Positions 40,101 to 49,444 of a DNA stretch of 62,347 nt are shown here, piece by piece. Under the pieces are notes generated by a model. That model ran no database searches. It saw only the letters and a list, made by a program, of their open reading frames with translations, and was not told the origin of the DNA. The stretch covers positions 1-62,347 of the forward strand of contig DJEN01000036.1 of NCBI GenBank assembly GCA_002431345.1, given 5' to 3'. This DNA comes from Megasphaera sp. UBA5897. GTDB taxonomy: Bacteria; Bacillota; Negativicutes; Veillonellales; Megasphaeraceae. The translations under genes were made by a program, and so were the position numbers. Numbering within the stretch: the first letter of the stretch is position 1; each line of letters starts with the position of its first letter.

Positions 40101-40571
40101 GTGAATACGATGAGACGTGAACATATTGAAGATTTGATTGCCAAAGAAGTAGAACAAATCATAGCCGGGACAGAATTAGAACTGGTTGATGTAGAGTATG
40201 TACGGGAAAAGAATTGGTATTTGCGTGTTTTTATTGATAAAGAAGGCGGTATAGACTTGGAAGACTGCCAGCGCGTCAGTGAAAAATTAAGCAAAGTACT
40301 GGATGAAAAAGACCCGATACAAGATAATTATTTACTGGAAGTGTCTTCACCGGGATTGGACCGCATCTTGAAAAAAGACAAAGATTTCATCCGCTATGCA
40401 GGACGTACTGTAGATATTCACTTTTTTAAACCGTATAACGGCGCGAAAGATTTAGTCGCTGATTTGGTACGGAAAAATGAAGATGGTACCTTGACGGTGC
40501 GTATTGATGAAAAAGAAGAAAATTTGACAATGAAAGATATATCGCAGATTCGCTTGCATATTGATTTTTAA
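40101..40571 (+). CDS. rimP: Ribosome maturation factor RimP
   Basis: The 156-residue factor helps assemble the 30S subunit. The N-terminal domain carries the conserved ELVDVEYVREKNWYLRVFIDKEGGIDLEDCQ region and the VSSPGLDR motif lies at about residue 90. The C-terminal SH3-like domain follows. The start is a GTG at 40101 after AAGGATAGCTG; an ATG three codons in is an alternative. It begins the operon that runs to ribF. Confidence 0.95.
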   Translation: MNTMRREHIEDLIAKEVEQIIAGTELELVDVEYVREKNWYLRVFIDKEGGIDLEDCQRVSEKLSKVLDEKDPIQDNYLLEVSSPGLDRILKKDKDFIRYAGRTVDIHFFKPYNGAKDLVADLVRKNEDGTLTVRIDEKEENLTMKDISQIRLHIDF

Positions 40572-40585
40572 TGGAGGGTGTAAAC

Positions 40586-41722
40586 GTGAATAAAGAATTG
40601 CTGAATGCTATTGCTTTTTTATCTAAAGAGAAAGGTGTTTCAACAGATGTTATCTGTGATTCTTTAGAGGCCGTATTGATTACGGCGTATAAGAAAGAGC
40701 CGGAAGCTAATCCCGTTGCGGATGTCGAATTAAATCGTGAAACCGGTGACTACCGTATTGTTGCCGCACAAACTGTTGTAGATGAAGTGGAAAATCCCCA
40801 CAGTGAAATTTCCTTGGAAGATGCCCGGAAAATCAATCCGGACTATGAAGTTGGCGACGTAGTCAATGTCGATGTCACGCCGGATAATTTTGGCCGCATT
40901 GCCGCACAGGCAGCCAAACAAGTAATGATCCAGCGTCTTCGTGAAGCAGAACGCAACATTGTGTATGATGAATTTTACAATCGCACGGATGATATTATTA
41001 CCGGATTGATTCAACGCATTGAAAACCGCAACGTCTATGTAGATTTAGGCAAAGCGGAAGCAGTACTTCCCGTATCGGAACAGATTCCGACAGAAAATTA
41101 CGCCGTAGGACAGCGTATTAAATGCTATGTCGTGGAAGTACGAAAAACGACAAAAGGCGCGCAGATTCTCGTATCCCGCACGCATCCGGGATTATTGAAA
41201 CGCCTGTTTGAATTAGAAGTACCTGAAATTTACGAAGGCGTTGTAGAATTAAAATCGGTTGCCAGAGAACCGGGCCGCCGTTCTAAAATCGCTGTGTATT
41301 CACGCGATGAAAATGTAGATTCTGTCGGTGCTTGTGTAGGACCGAAAGGCACGCGCGTTCAAAATATCGTTACAGAACTGCAGAACGAAAAAATTGATAT
41401 TGTCAAATGGGACGAAGACCCGGCTGTATATATCGCGAATGCCTTGAGTCCGGCACAGGTTATCTCCGTTACGGTAGATGAATCGGATAAATCATCCAGC
41501 GTAGTCGTACCAGATTACCAGTTGTCGCTGGCTATTGGCAAGGCAGGTCAAAATGCACGGCTGGCAGCCAAACTGACTAATTGGAAAATTGATATAAAGA
41601 GCGAAAGCCAGGCGAAAGAAGCCGAAGCAGCAGAAGAAACGACGGAAGCTGCAGATGACGATATGGATATTTTAAGCGATTTGGCCCTGCCGTCTGATAC
41701 GCCGAGTGACGCACAGGAATAG
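40586..41722 (+). CDS. nusA: Transcription termination/antitermination factor NusA
   Basis: The 378-residue factor binds RNA polymerase and RNA. The start is the GTG at 40586 after GGAGGGTGTAAAC; the ATG at 40571 overlaps the rimP stop and lies in the ribosome site. The N-terminal polymerase-binding domain, the S1 domain (around 135-200, GLIQRIENRNVYVDLGKAE) and two KH domains (GACVGPKGTRVQ and LAIGKAGQNARLA) are intact. The C-terminus is acidic and short, without the AR repeats of the E. coli protein, as usual in Firmicutes. Confidence 0.96.
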   Translation: MNKELLNAIAFLSKEKGVSTDVICDSLEAVLITAYKKEPEANPVADVELNRETGDYRIVAAQTVVDEVENPHSEISLEDARKINPDYEVGDVVNVDVTPDNFGRIAAQAAKQVMIQRLREAERNIVYDEFYNRTDDIITGLIQRIENRNVYVDLGKAEAVLPVSEQIPTENYAVGQRIKCYVVEVRKTTKGAQILVSRTHPGLLKRLFELEVPEIYEGVVELKSVAREPGRRSKIAVYSRDENVDSVGACVGPKGTRVQNIVTELQNEKIDIVKWDEDPAVYIANALSPAQVISVTVDESDKSSSVVVPDYQLSLAIGKAGQNARLAAKLTNWKIDIKSESQAKEAEAAEETTEAADDDMDILSDLALPSDTPSDAQE

Positions 41723-41731
41723 GAGGCGCTT

Positions 41732-41992
41732 ATGAAAAAGAAAAAAATACCGCTTCGTGTCTGTGCAGGCTGTCAGGAACAGAAAAACAAAAAAGAAATG
41801 ATACGCGTCGTTCGTACGCCTGAAGGCACTGTTGAAATTGATAAAACCGGCAAAAAGTCAGGCCGCGGCGTCTATATTTGCCAAAATCTGGAATGCCTGG
41901 AAAAAGCATATAAAGAACATCGTCTGGAACGTTCACTGAAAACGAAAGTATCAGACGATATTTATGAAAGCCTGCGGCAGGAATTATCATGA
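41732..41992 (+). CDS. rnpM: YlxR/RnpM family RNA-binding protein
   Basis: The 86-residue basic protein has the family hallmarks RVCAGCQEQKNKKEM, a GKKSGRGVYIC segment and CLEKA. In Bacillus the homologue has been described as a modulator of RNase P, hence the symbol. It sits at its usual place between nusA and ylxQ and overlaps ylxQ by four bases (ATGA), which implies translational coupling. Confidence 0.93.
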   Translation: MKKKKIPLRVCAGCQEQKNKKEMIRVVRTPEGTVEIDKTGKKSGRGVYICQNLECLEKAYKEHRLERSLKTKVSDDIYESLRQELS

Positions 41993-42315
41993 CGGCACAA
42001 GAACGGATAAGCGGCCTGTTGGGGCTGGCTTATCGGGCTCGCAAGACAATCTGCGGTGATTTTGCAGCAGCCAATCATTTAAAAAAACATACAGTTCCCA
42101 TGCTGTTTTTAGCATGCGACGGCGGCAGTGACAATACAGAGAAATATCGCCGCCTGGCACAGCGCAAGGGAATTGCCGTGGTAGATATATTTACAAAAGA
42201 AGAACTGGGGCAGGCCGTAGGCAAAATGCAGAATGTTGTCGTTTTGCTGACTGATGCAGGATTTGCCAAAGCCATTGCCAAAGTGATGAAGACGATGGAT
42301 AAAGGGGGTAACTAG
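41989..42315 (+). CDS. ylxQ: L7Ae-family ribosome-associated protein YlxQ
   Basis: This 108-residue L7Ae/L30e-type RNA-binding protein has the family layout from ISGLLGLAYRARKTICGDF to a central LFLACDGGSDN and a C-terminal VVLLTDAGFAKAI. It is thought to bind kink-turn RNA; the Bacillus homologue is dispensable. It overlaps rnpM by four bases and is followed directly by infB. Confidence 0.92.
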   Translation: MTAQERISGLLGLAYRARKTICGDFAAANHLKKHTVPMLFLACDGGSDNTEKYRRLAQRKGIAVVDIFTKEELGQAVGKMQNVVVLLTDAGFAKAIAKVMKTMDKGGN

Positions 42316-44766
42316 ATGACAAAACGAGTATATGAAGCAGCAAAAGAATACGGCGTGTCAGCCAAAACTGTCATCAAGGTATTGGGAGACCATAATATCA
42401 AGGCCGGAAATTTTACCGGTATCGATGATAAAATGAAATCCATTTTGGATACGTCTTTTAAGAAGTCGAAACAAAATGATAAAAATATAAAAATGGCAGA
42501 AGCCAAAAATGGAATGGAAGGAACTAGCCGAAAAGTGAACGATAACAGCCGCGCAAATCAAGGAAAACATCAGGAACGTCAAAATAATCAAGATCATAAC
42601 GCTAAACAGGGACGAAATGAACGGGCTAACAACGGAAAACGCCAGGGACAGCCGGCAAACCGCAATGCCAAAAATAATTCCAATATGCGTAGAGATAAAG
42701 GGCAGAACGCCGGCAGTACGCAGGGCCGTTCCAATCATCAGAATGATACGAAGCAGGGCGGTTCCGGCGATGGCAAGCGCACCAAATTTTTTGGCCGTAC
42801 GCAGCAAAACGGCGGTGACAGCAGCAATCGTTCCGATAATAAACGCAGCAATCGGCGTGGACAGAATAACAACAACCGGGATGCCCGCGGCAGCCAGGGT
42901 GGAAAAAACAGACCGCATACGCTGCTCTCCAACGTGTTGAATAAAGGAAAGCATAAGAACAAAAATCATAAAAATCAGCAGCAGCAGACACAGCGCACAG
43001 AACCGGCTAAAAAGAAGAATTACCCAACAGAAATTGAACTGCCGGAAACGATTATCGTAAAAGATTTTGCAGAACGCTTAGGCCGTGAAGTGGGGGAAGT
43101 CATTAAAAAACTGTTGATGGGCGGCATTATGGCCACTATTAACCAGGAAATCGATTATGAAACAGCTTCTCTGATTGCTGATGAATTTGGCGTTACCGTT
43201 ACCAAAGAAGCACCGCCGGAAGACCCGACGGAACTTGAAGAAATCGTAGATGCACCGGAAACGTTAAAAGTTCGCCCGCCTGTCGTTACGATTATGGGCC
43301 ACGTTGACCATGGCAAAACCAGCTTGCTGGATGCCATTCGCCAGACCAACGTTACCAGTCATGAAGCCGGCGGCATTACACAGCATATCGGTGCTTATCA
43401 GGTTCGGTATCAGGGCAAAAAAATCACTTTTATGGATACGCCGGGTCATGAAGCGTTCACGGCTATGCGTGCCCGCGGTGCCCAAGTAACGGATATTGCC
43501 GTCTTGGTAGTCGCTGCCGATGACGGTGTTATGCCGCAGACCATCGAATCCATCAACCATGCCAAATCGGCAGGCGTACCGATTATTGTAGCTATCAACA
43601 AAATTGATAAAGAAAGCGCCAATCCGGAACATGTTATGCAGCAGTTGACGGAATACGGCTTGATTAGTGAAGACTGGGGCGGCGACACGATTATGGTCCC
43701 TGTTTCTGCACACAAAAAAATCGGCTTGGACGATTTGCTGGAAAACATTTTGGTATTGGCTGAAGTATCTGAATTAAAAGCCAACCCGAACCGCCCGGCG
43801 CAGGGGGTTGTCATTGAAGCAAAACTGGATAAAGGCCGCGGCCCTGTAGCTTCCGTATTGATTCAAAAAGGCACGCTCCATGTCGGTGATACGATTATTG
43901 TCGGCCCGTGCTTCGGCAAAGTCCGTGCCATGACCAACGAACGCGGCGAACGGGTAAAAAAAGCGGAACCGTCATTCCCAGTAGAAATTTTGGGCTTGAA
44001 CGATGTACCGGAAGCCGGCGATATTTTGGATGTAACCGATGAAAAAACAGCGCGCAGCGTAGCGGAAAAACGTATGGAAAAGAAACGTTCTTCTGAACTC
44101 CACGTCAACGCCAAAGTAACACTGGATGACTTGTTTAACCAAATCCAGCAGGGCGAACTGAAAGAACTGCCGCTGATTGTCAAAGGGGACGTGCAAGGAT
44201 CTGTCGAAGCACTGAGCCAGTCACTGCTTGCTATCAAGAGTGATGAAGTTCGTATTTCCATCGTCCATGCCGGCGTTGGTGCGATTACCGAATCCGATAT
44301 TATGCTGGCATCTGCGTCCAACGCGATTATCATTGGCTTCAACGTGCGTCCGGATGCGGCAGCACGCAAAGCGGCAGAACATGAAAATGTGGACATGCGT
44401 ATGTATCGTGTTATTTACGATGCCATCAATGATGTCGAAGCGGCTATCAAAGGCATGATGGAAAAGAAATACGAAGAAAAGATTATTGGCCGTGCCGAAG
44501 TCCGCAAAGTTATTACGACACCGAAAGTAATCGTTGGCGGCTCGTATGTAAAAGAAGGTAAAATTACCAGCACGTCTAAAATCCGCCTGATCCGCAACGG
44601 CATTGTCGTTCATGAAGGCGAAATTGACGGCCTGCGCCGCTTTAAAGATGATGTAAAAGAAGTTGCTTCCGGCTATGAATGCGGCATTACGCTGGATAAA
44701 TATCGCGATATTAAAGAAGGCGATGAAATCGAAGCGTATGAAATGGTCGAAGTAGAACCGGAATAA
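42316..44766 (+). CDS. infB: Translation initiation factor IF-2
   Basis: The 816-residue GTPase places initiator tRNA on the ribosome. The N-terminal IF2_N domain (RVYEAAKEYGVSAKTVIKVL) is followed by a long Asn/Gln/Arg/Lys-rich linker (about 60-230) and a second IF2_N segment. The G domain starts near residue 328 with GHVDHGKTS, then DTPGHEAF and NKIDK. The C-terminal beta-barrel domains are intact. The start ATG follows AAAGGGGGTAACTAG. The basic linker is low-complexity, which explains the many spurious frames on the other strand. Confidence 0.97.
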   Translation: MTKRVYEAAKEYGVSAKTVIKVLGDHNIKAGNFTGIDDKMKSILDTSFKKSKQNDKNIKMAEAKNGMEGTSRKVNDNSRANQGKHQERQNNQDHNAKQGRNERANNGKRQGQPANRNAKNNSNMRRDKGQNAGSTQGRSNHQNDTKQGGSGDGKRTKFFGRTQQNGGDSSNRSDNKRSNRRGQNNNNRDARGSQGGKNRPHTLLSNVLNKGKHKNKNHKNQQQQTQRTEPAKKKNYPTEIELPETIIVKDFAERLGREVGEVIKKLLMGGIMATINQEIDYETASLIADEFGVTVTKEAPPEDPTELEEIVDAPETLKVRPPVVTIMGHVDHGKTSLLDAIRQTNVTSHEAGGITQHIGAYQVRYQGKKITFMDTPGHEAFTAMRARGAQVTDIAVLVVAADDGVMPQTIESINHAKSAGVPIIVAINKIDKESANPEHVMQQLTEYGLISEDWGGDTIMVPVSAHKKIGLDDLLENILVLAEVSELKANPNRPAQGVVIEAKLDKGRGPVASVLIQKGTLHVGDTIIVGPCFGKVRAMTNERGERVKKAEPSFPVEILGLNDVPEAGDILDVTDEKTARSVAEKRMEKKRSSELHVNAKVTLDDLFNQIQQGELKELPLIVKGDVQGSVEALSQSLLAIKSDEVRISIVHAGVGAITESDIMLASASNAIIIGFNVRPDAAARKAAEHENVDMRMYRVIYDAINDVEAAIKGMMEKKYEEKIIGRAEVRKVITTPKVIVGGSYVKEGKITSTSKIRLIRNGIVVHEGEIDGLRRFKDDVKEVASGYECGITLDKYRDIKEGDEIEAYEMVEVEPE

Positions 44767-44782
44767 GTGAGGATAACAGATT

Positions 44783-45130
44783 ATGGGAGAATTACGAGTT
44801 CGTAAAATACAAGAATTCATCAAGCAGGAAGTTTCCAACATCCTGCTTCGTGAATTAAAAGATCCCCGTCTGGGTTTTGTTACCGTTACGGATGCGCGGA
44901 TTACAGGTGATTTGCGCGAAGCAACCGTATACGTCAGTCTCTTTGGCAAACCGGAAGAAAAACAAAATACGATGAAAGCATTAAAAAATGCAACAGGCTA
45001 TATTCGGACGGAAGTGGGACGGCGTTTAGGCATTCGCTATTCACCGACGATTGAGTTTAAAGAAGATACCTCGTTGGATTATGGCATGAAGATTGATAAA
45101 ATTCTTCGTGACATCGAAAAGAAGGACTAA
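44783..45130 (+). CDS. rbfA: Ribosome-binding factor A
   Basis: The 115-residue KH-fold protein is needed for 16S rRNA 5' end maturation. Family features are LRVRKIQEFIKQEVSNILLRELKDPRLGFVTVT and the RRLGIRYSPTIEFKEDTSLDYG region (only parts quoted because the match is continuous). Length is typical. It lies 16 bases after infB and 5 bases before nrnA. Confidence 0.95.
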   Translation: MGELRVRKIQEFIKQEVSNILLRELKDPRLGFVTVTDARITGDLREATVYVSLFGKPEEKQNTMKALKNATGYIRTEVGRRLGIRYSPTIEFKEDTSLDYGMKIDKILRDIEKKD

Positions 45131-45135
45131 AACGT

Positions 45136-46080
45136 ATGAATTCTTCAATACAGGAAATACGCCATATATTAGAACAGTATGACCATATTGCTGTCACGGC
45201 GCACGTTAGCCCGGACGGCGATGCGATTGGCAGCACGCTGGCTTTGTATGGATGGCTGCGTGCGCTGCAGAAAGATGTCGTTGTCGTTTTGGACGACGAA
45301 GTAGATGAAAAATTCAGCTTCTTGCAGGACTATGATGCCATTCAAAAGCCGGATGCCGTGCAGACAGATGCTTCCTGGCTTACGGTCGTCTTGGATGCTA
45401 CCGACATGAAACGCATAGGGGCGGCGGCTTCCCTGGCAAAAGGAAAAGTCTTAAATATAGACCACCATATTTCCAATCAGCATTTTGCTGATTGGGAATA
45501 TATCCGTCCTGATTTTGCTGCAGCCGGTGAAATCTTGACAGACCTTTTTTTGGCATGGAATGTGCCGATAGAAGCTTCCTGGGCTGACGCCCTGTATATG
45601 GCTGTGGCGACAGACAGCGGCTTTTTTAAGTTCAGCAATACAACAGGACATACCCTGCGGATGGCTGCGGCCTTGGTCGATGCCGGCGCGCGTCCGAATA
45701 ATATTTCTGAACACTTGGAAGCCCGTTCGCTGTCTAAGCTGCAGGCTCTTTCCGAAGTACTGCGGCATATTGAGCTGTTTGGAAACAATACCGTAGCCGG
45801 GCTGGCGTTTACGCCGGAACTGCTGCAGTATACAGGAGAACATACAGGCAGCTATATCGATTATGTGCGCTGCATTAAGGGCGTAGACGCTGCCTTTACT
45901 GTCAAATATATTAGTGAAACAGAAACACGGGTCAGCCTGCGTTCCAAAACAGTCGATGTCAATGCCGTTGCAGCTGTCTTTGGCGGCGGCGGCCATGTGC
46001 GGGCAGCAGGCTGTACGATAGCCGCACCGCTGGACGAAGCAAAAAAAATGGTAGTGAAGGAAATAGTAAAAGCGATATGA
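45136..46080 (+). CDS. nrnA: Bifunctional oligoribonuclease/PAP phosphatase NrnA (DHH family)
   Basis: The 314-residue enzyme degrades short RNA oligomers and 3'-phosphoadenosine 5'-phosphate. Metal ligands are visible in HVSPDGDAIGS, VVLDATD and the DHH triad NIDHHISN. The DHHA1 domain ends with the RNA-binding GGGGHVRAAG. The start ATG follows the rbfA stop by five bases. It overlaps the truB start by four bases (ATGA). Confidence 0.94.
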   Translation: MNSSIQEIRHILEQYDHIAVTAHVSPDGDAIGSTLALYGWLRALQKDVVVVLDDEVDEKFSFLQDYDAIQKPDAVQTDASWLTVVLDATDMKRIGAAASLAKGKVLNIDHHISNQHFADWEYIRPDFAAAGEILTDLFLAWNVPIEASWADALYMAVATDSGFFKFSNTTGHTLRMAAALVDAGARPNNISEHLEARSLSKLQALSEVLRHIELFGNNTVAGLAFTPELLQYTGEHTGSYIDYVRCIKGVDAAFTVKYISETETRVSLRSKTVDVNAVAAVFGGGGHVRAAGCTIAAPLDEAKKMVVKEIVKAI

Positions 46081-46958
46081 TACACGGAATCGTCAATGTA
46101 ATAAAACCTACAGGCATGTCAAGTCATGATGTGATTGGACAGCTGCGCCGTATATACCAGATGAAAAAAATAGGTCATGCCGGTACGTTAGATCCATTGG
46201 CAGCCGGCGTGCTGCCGGTTTATCTGGGACAGGCTACGAGACTGATTGAGTACGGAGACAGCAGCGTCAAGACGTATCATGCAGAATTTGCCTTGGGGTT
46301 GGCTACAGATACAGAAGACAGTACCGGTGAAGTAGTCGCGCAGGCACCGGTTCCTGAACTTAGTTTTGATGCGTTGAATACAGTGATACAGACCTTTTCC
46401 GGTGAGATACAGCAAACGCCGTCGCGGTATTCCGCTATTAATGTCAACGGTGTCAAAGCGTATAAACTGGCACGGCAGCACGCGGATTTCACGCTGCCTG
46501 TGCGGCAGGTTACCATTCATGAAATTCAGCTGCTGGCATATCATCACGGCAGAGGTGTTCTGGCTGTTACGTGTTCCAAGGGGACGTATATTCGTTCCTT
46601 GATTCGGGACATAGGAGAAAAGCTGGGTACGTACGCCTGCATGACCTATTTGGTACGGGTGCGGGCTGGCTTATTTGATATATCCCAGGCAGCGACGCTG
46701 GAAGAAATTGAACAAAATCCGGCAGCCTATGTACAGCCTGCTGACATGGCTATTCAAGAACTGAAGAAGGCTGTATGCAGCTTGGAAAAATGTACGTTTT
46801 TACTGCAGGGACGGGCTGTTCCTTTTGCCGGGAAAGGCTTGGCTGACGGGGCGGTACTGCGCGTATATACGCCGGCGCAGCAATTAGCAGGCATTGCGCA
46901 TTTTGATAAAGAACATCACGTCATTCGTCCTCATAAGATGTTTGCGGATGTATGGTGA
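46077..46958 (+). CDS. truB: tRNA pseudouridine(55) synthase
   Basis: The 293-residue enzyme makes pseudouridine 55 in tRNA. Catalytic Asp lies in GHAGTLDPLAAGVLP. Other family segments are NVIKPTGMSSHDV near the N-terminus, QTPSRYSAINVNGVKAYKLAR and KGTYIRSLIRDIG. A PUA-like C-terminal domain is present. Overlap with nrnA by four bases suggests coupled translation. Confidence 0.96.
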   Translation: MIHGIVNVIKPTGMSSHDVIGQLRRIYQMKKIGHAGTLDPLAAGVLPVYLGQATRLIEYGDSSVKTYHAEFALGLATDTEDSTGEVVAQAPVPELSFDALNTVIQTFSGEIQQTPSRYSAINVNGVKAYKLARQHADFTLPVRQVTIHEIQLLAYHHGRGVLAVTCSKGTYIRSLIRDIGEKLGTYACMTYLVRVRAGLFDISQAATLEEIEQNPAAYVQPADMAIQELKKAVCSLEKCTFLLQGRAVPFAGKGLADGAVLRVYTPAQQLAGIAHFDKEHHVIRPHKMFADVW

Positions 46959-46972
46959 GGTGGTAATGAATC

Positions 46973-47908
46973 ATGCAAGTATTCCATTCATTTCAGGAAA
47001 TAACAGATTGCTGCGGCGCAGTCGTTGCCTTAGGAACATTTGACGGTGTGCATTTGGGGCATCAAATGGTCATGAAAACGGCTATGGAAAAAGCGGCTGA
47101 AAAAGGTGTAAAAGCCATGGTCGTCACATTTGGAGCCCATCCGTTTTCCGTTCTTTGCCCGGAAAAAGAACCGGCAAGATTAGCGACAGTAGAACAAAAG
47201 GAAGCCTATATTGCAGCCGTCGGCATAGACGGCCTTGTCCTGCTGCCCATGACAAAACATTTGCTCAGGGAATCGCCGGAATCATTTTGCCAGCAGCTGC
47301 TCCAATACATTCATCCGTCAGCTGTCGTCGTTGGCTCTAATTTTACGTATGGTGCCAAAGCCGCCGGCAATACGGATACATTGAAACAGTTTATGGCAGC
47401 ATATCATATTCCTGTCTTGGCATTGACTTTGCTGGAACGGCCGGGACGAACGACGCCGATTAGCAGTACGGTTATTCGCAGGCTCGTGCAAATGGGGCAT
47501 ATGGAAACAGCCGAAAAGCTGCTGGGCAGACCGTTTGCCTTGACGGGAGAAGTCGTGCAGGGAGATCATCGCGGCCGGACGATTGGATTTCCTACGGCGA
47601 ATATGCTGATTCCTGTCAAAATGGCTGTGCCTGCTGACGGTGTCTATATTACCGAATTGGTTTGGGACGGCGTGAGACATCCCAGCATGACGAACATTGG
47701 CAGCAATCCTACCTTTGCCAACCAGTATCGGCGCATAGAAACGCATGTACTGGATTGGCAGGATGACTTGTATGGAAAACAAGTCAGCTTGTGTTTTAGA
47801 AAACGAATTCGCGGCGAAATCGTTTTTGCTTCTGCTTCTGAATTGATGCAGCAAATGAAGCGGGATGAAGCACAAACACGAAAATTTTTCCTTAACGCAA
47901 ACGATTAA
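46973..47908 (+). CDS. ribF: Bifunctional riboflavin kinase/FAD synthetase
   Basis: The 311-residue enzyme converts riboflavin to FMN and FAD. The adenylyltransferase domain has GTFDGVHLGHQ, ISSTVIRRLV and GSNFTYGAKAAG, and the C-terminal kinase domain has GRTIGFPTANM and SNPTFANQYR. The start ATG follows GAGGTGGTAATGAATC. This is the last gene of the rimP-ribF operon and is closed by a strong terminator. Confidence 0.96.
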   Translation: MQVFHSFQEITDCCGAVVALGTFDGVHLGHQMVMKTAMEKAAEKGVKAMVVTFGAHPFSVLCPEKEPARLATVEQKEAYIAAVGIDGLVLLPMTKHLLRESPESFCQQLLQYIHPSAVVVGSNFTYGAKAAGNTDTLKQFMAAYHIPVLALTLLERPGRTTPISSTVIRRLVQMGHMETAEKLLGRPFALTGEVVQGDHRGRTIGFPTANMLIPVKMAVPADGVYITELVWDGVRHPSMTNIGSNPTFANQYRRIETHVLDWQDDLYGKQVSLCFRKRIRGEIVFASASELMQQMKRDEAQTRKFFLNAND

Positions 47909-47913
47909 CTTTA

Positions 47914-47953
47914 AACCTTGCAGAAAAATCACGTAATCTGCAAGGTTTTTTTT
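47914..47953 (+). terminator. Terminator of the rimP-ribF operon
   Basis: The stem AACCTTGCAGA / TCTGCAAGGTT is followed by a run of T. Confidence 0.92.
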
Positions 47954-47996
47954 GATTTTTTTTATAATTTTTATAGCCAACATATTGTATTTGTGA

Positions 47997-48039
47997 TATA
48001 CTTAAAAGCACTCCAATAATTATGACAAAGACTATTGGA
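47997..48039 (+). promoter_or_regulatory. -10 box and inverted repeat upstream of aminotransferase copy 1
   Basis: TATACT (47997-48002) is a good -10, but the -35 region is poor. Ten bases further, TCCAATA (48012-48018) and TATTGGA (48033-48039) form an inverted repeat with a 14-base gap over the expected transcription start. This is a possible operator. Confidence 0.4.
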
Positions 48040-48083
48040 TGACAGCCATAAAAGAAGAGAAAAAGAATAGGAGTGATATTTTT

Positions 48084-49280
48084 ATGGTAAAGTTTTCAGA
48101 AGTAGCAAAAAGTTTACATGCATCTGACATTCGTGAAATTTTGAAAGTCACAGAAAATCCGGAAATTATTTCTTTTGCCGGCGGCTTGCCTGCACCGGAA
48201 TTGTTCCCTATAGAAGACATGAAAAAAGTCGACGTGGCTATTTTGGAAAAAGAAGGCCAGCAGGCTTTGCAGTACAGCACGACAGAAGGCTATGTGCCGC
48301 TTCGTAAACATATTGCTGAACGTATGAAATCCGCTTTCCAAACGGAATGCAGCTATGAAGATATCATTATTACAGCTGGCTCTCAGCAGGGCTTGTCCTT
48401 ACTTGGCAATATCTTTTTAAATAAAGATGATATTGTCTTGGTAGAAAGCCCGACATATATGGGTGCTACGACAGCGTTCAACGTCAAATTCCCGCAGTTT
48501 GTCGAAGTACCGACTGATGATAAAGGCATGATTCCGGAAGAATTAGACAAGATTATTGCCAAATACGGCGACCGCATCCGTTTGATGTACGTTATTCCGG
48601 ATTTCCAAAACCCGTCCGGTATTACATGGCCGCTGGAACGCCGCCAGGCATTTATGAATATTATTAACCAGCACGACATTCCGGTTATTGAAGACGATCC
48701 GTACGGCGAACTTCGTTATGAAGGAAAATCGCTGCCGACATTGAAATCCATGGATAAAAAAGGCAACGTTATTTTCTTTGGTTCATTCTCCAAGATTCTC
48801 ATGCCGGGCCTTCGTCTTGGCTGGATGGTCGCAGCACCGGAAATTCTGGAAAAAGCAGTTATGCTGAAACAGACCGTCGATTTACAGTCTTCTTCCTTTG
48901 CACAGCGCCAGGTTTCCTATTATATTGATATGTTTGACTTGGATGCGCATGTACAGGAAATCCGCAACTTATACGGCAAACGCCGCACGTTGATGTATGA
49001 TTCCATGAAAAAATATTTCCCTGAAGGCGTTTCCTTTACGTATCCGGAAGGCGGTCTGTTCACATGGGTTACATTGCCGGAAGGCATGGATGCCAAAGCC
49101 ATGATGCCGAAAGTTATTGCTAAAAAAGTTGCTTATGTACCGGGCACGGCATTCTATCCGAACGGCGGTCATGCCAACCACTTCCGCCTGAACTATTCCA
49201 ATATGCCGGAAGAACGCATTGTCGAAGGCATCAAACGCTTAGCCGACGTATTGAAAGAAGAAATCGCTAAATTAAAATAA
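48084..49280 (+). CDS. Class I/II PLP-dependent aminotransferase, tandem copy 1
   Basis: The 398-residue enzyme is of the aminoadipate/LysN-like group of fold type I aminotransferases. The start is the ATG at 48084 after ATAGGAGTGATATTTTT. Characteristic segments are ISFAGGLPAPELFP, LQYSTTEGYVPLR, GSQQGLSL, VIPDFQNPSGITW, DDPYGELRYEG and the PLP lysine in GSFSKILMPGLRLGW. Substrate unknown. The tandem copy at 49445 is very similar over the full length. A terminator lies between the two, and each has its own promoter region. Confidence 0.88.
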   Translation: MVKFSEVAKSLHASDIREILKVTENPEIISFAGGLPAPELFPIEDMKKVDVAILEKEGQQALQYSTTEGYVPLRKHIAERMKSAFQTECSYEDIIITAGSQQGLSLLGNIFLNKDDIVLVESPTYMGATTAFNVKFPQFVEVPTDDKGMIPEELDKIIAKYGDRIRLMYVIPDFQNPSGITWPLERRQAFMNIINQHDIPVIEDDPYGELRYEGKSLPTLKSMDKKGNVIFFGSFSKILMPGLRLGWMVAAPEILEKAVMLKQTVDLQSSSFAQRQVSYYIDMFDLDAHVQEIRNLYGKRRTLMYDSMKKYFPEGVSFTYPEGGLFTWVTLPEGMDAKAMMPKVIAKKVAYVPGTAFYPNGGHANHFRLNYSNMPEERIVEGIKRLADVLKEEIAKLK

Positions 49281-49294
49281 TATTGTTTTTTACG

Positions 49295-49330
49295 ATTCAG
49301 ACATGTAGTTTTGCATGTCTGAATTTTTTT
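49295..49330 (+). terminator. Intrinsic terminator after aminotransferase copy 1
   Basis: The stem ATTCAGACATG / CATGTCTGAAT is followed by TTTTTT. Confidence 0.92.
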
Positions 49331-49362
49331 AATCACTATAATTACAAAAAGTAAAAATATAA

Positions 49363-49391
49363 TTGATTAAAAGGTATAGAAGTGCTATAAT
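49363..49391 (+). promoter_or_regulatory. Sigma-A promoter of aminotransferase copy 2
   Basis: TTGATT (49363-49368) and TATAAT (49386-49391) are spaced by 17 bases. Confidence 0.85.
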
Positions 49392-49444
49392 AAATATAAC
49401 ATAAAGGTTAAACGTTTTTGGGAAAAACAAAGGAGTGATTGGTA

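Noticed and set aside
42358..42991. Several long frames opposite the infB linker
   Set aside because: The low-complexity, basic linker of IF-2 produces open reading on the other strand; none has a start site or a family match.
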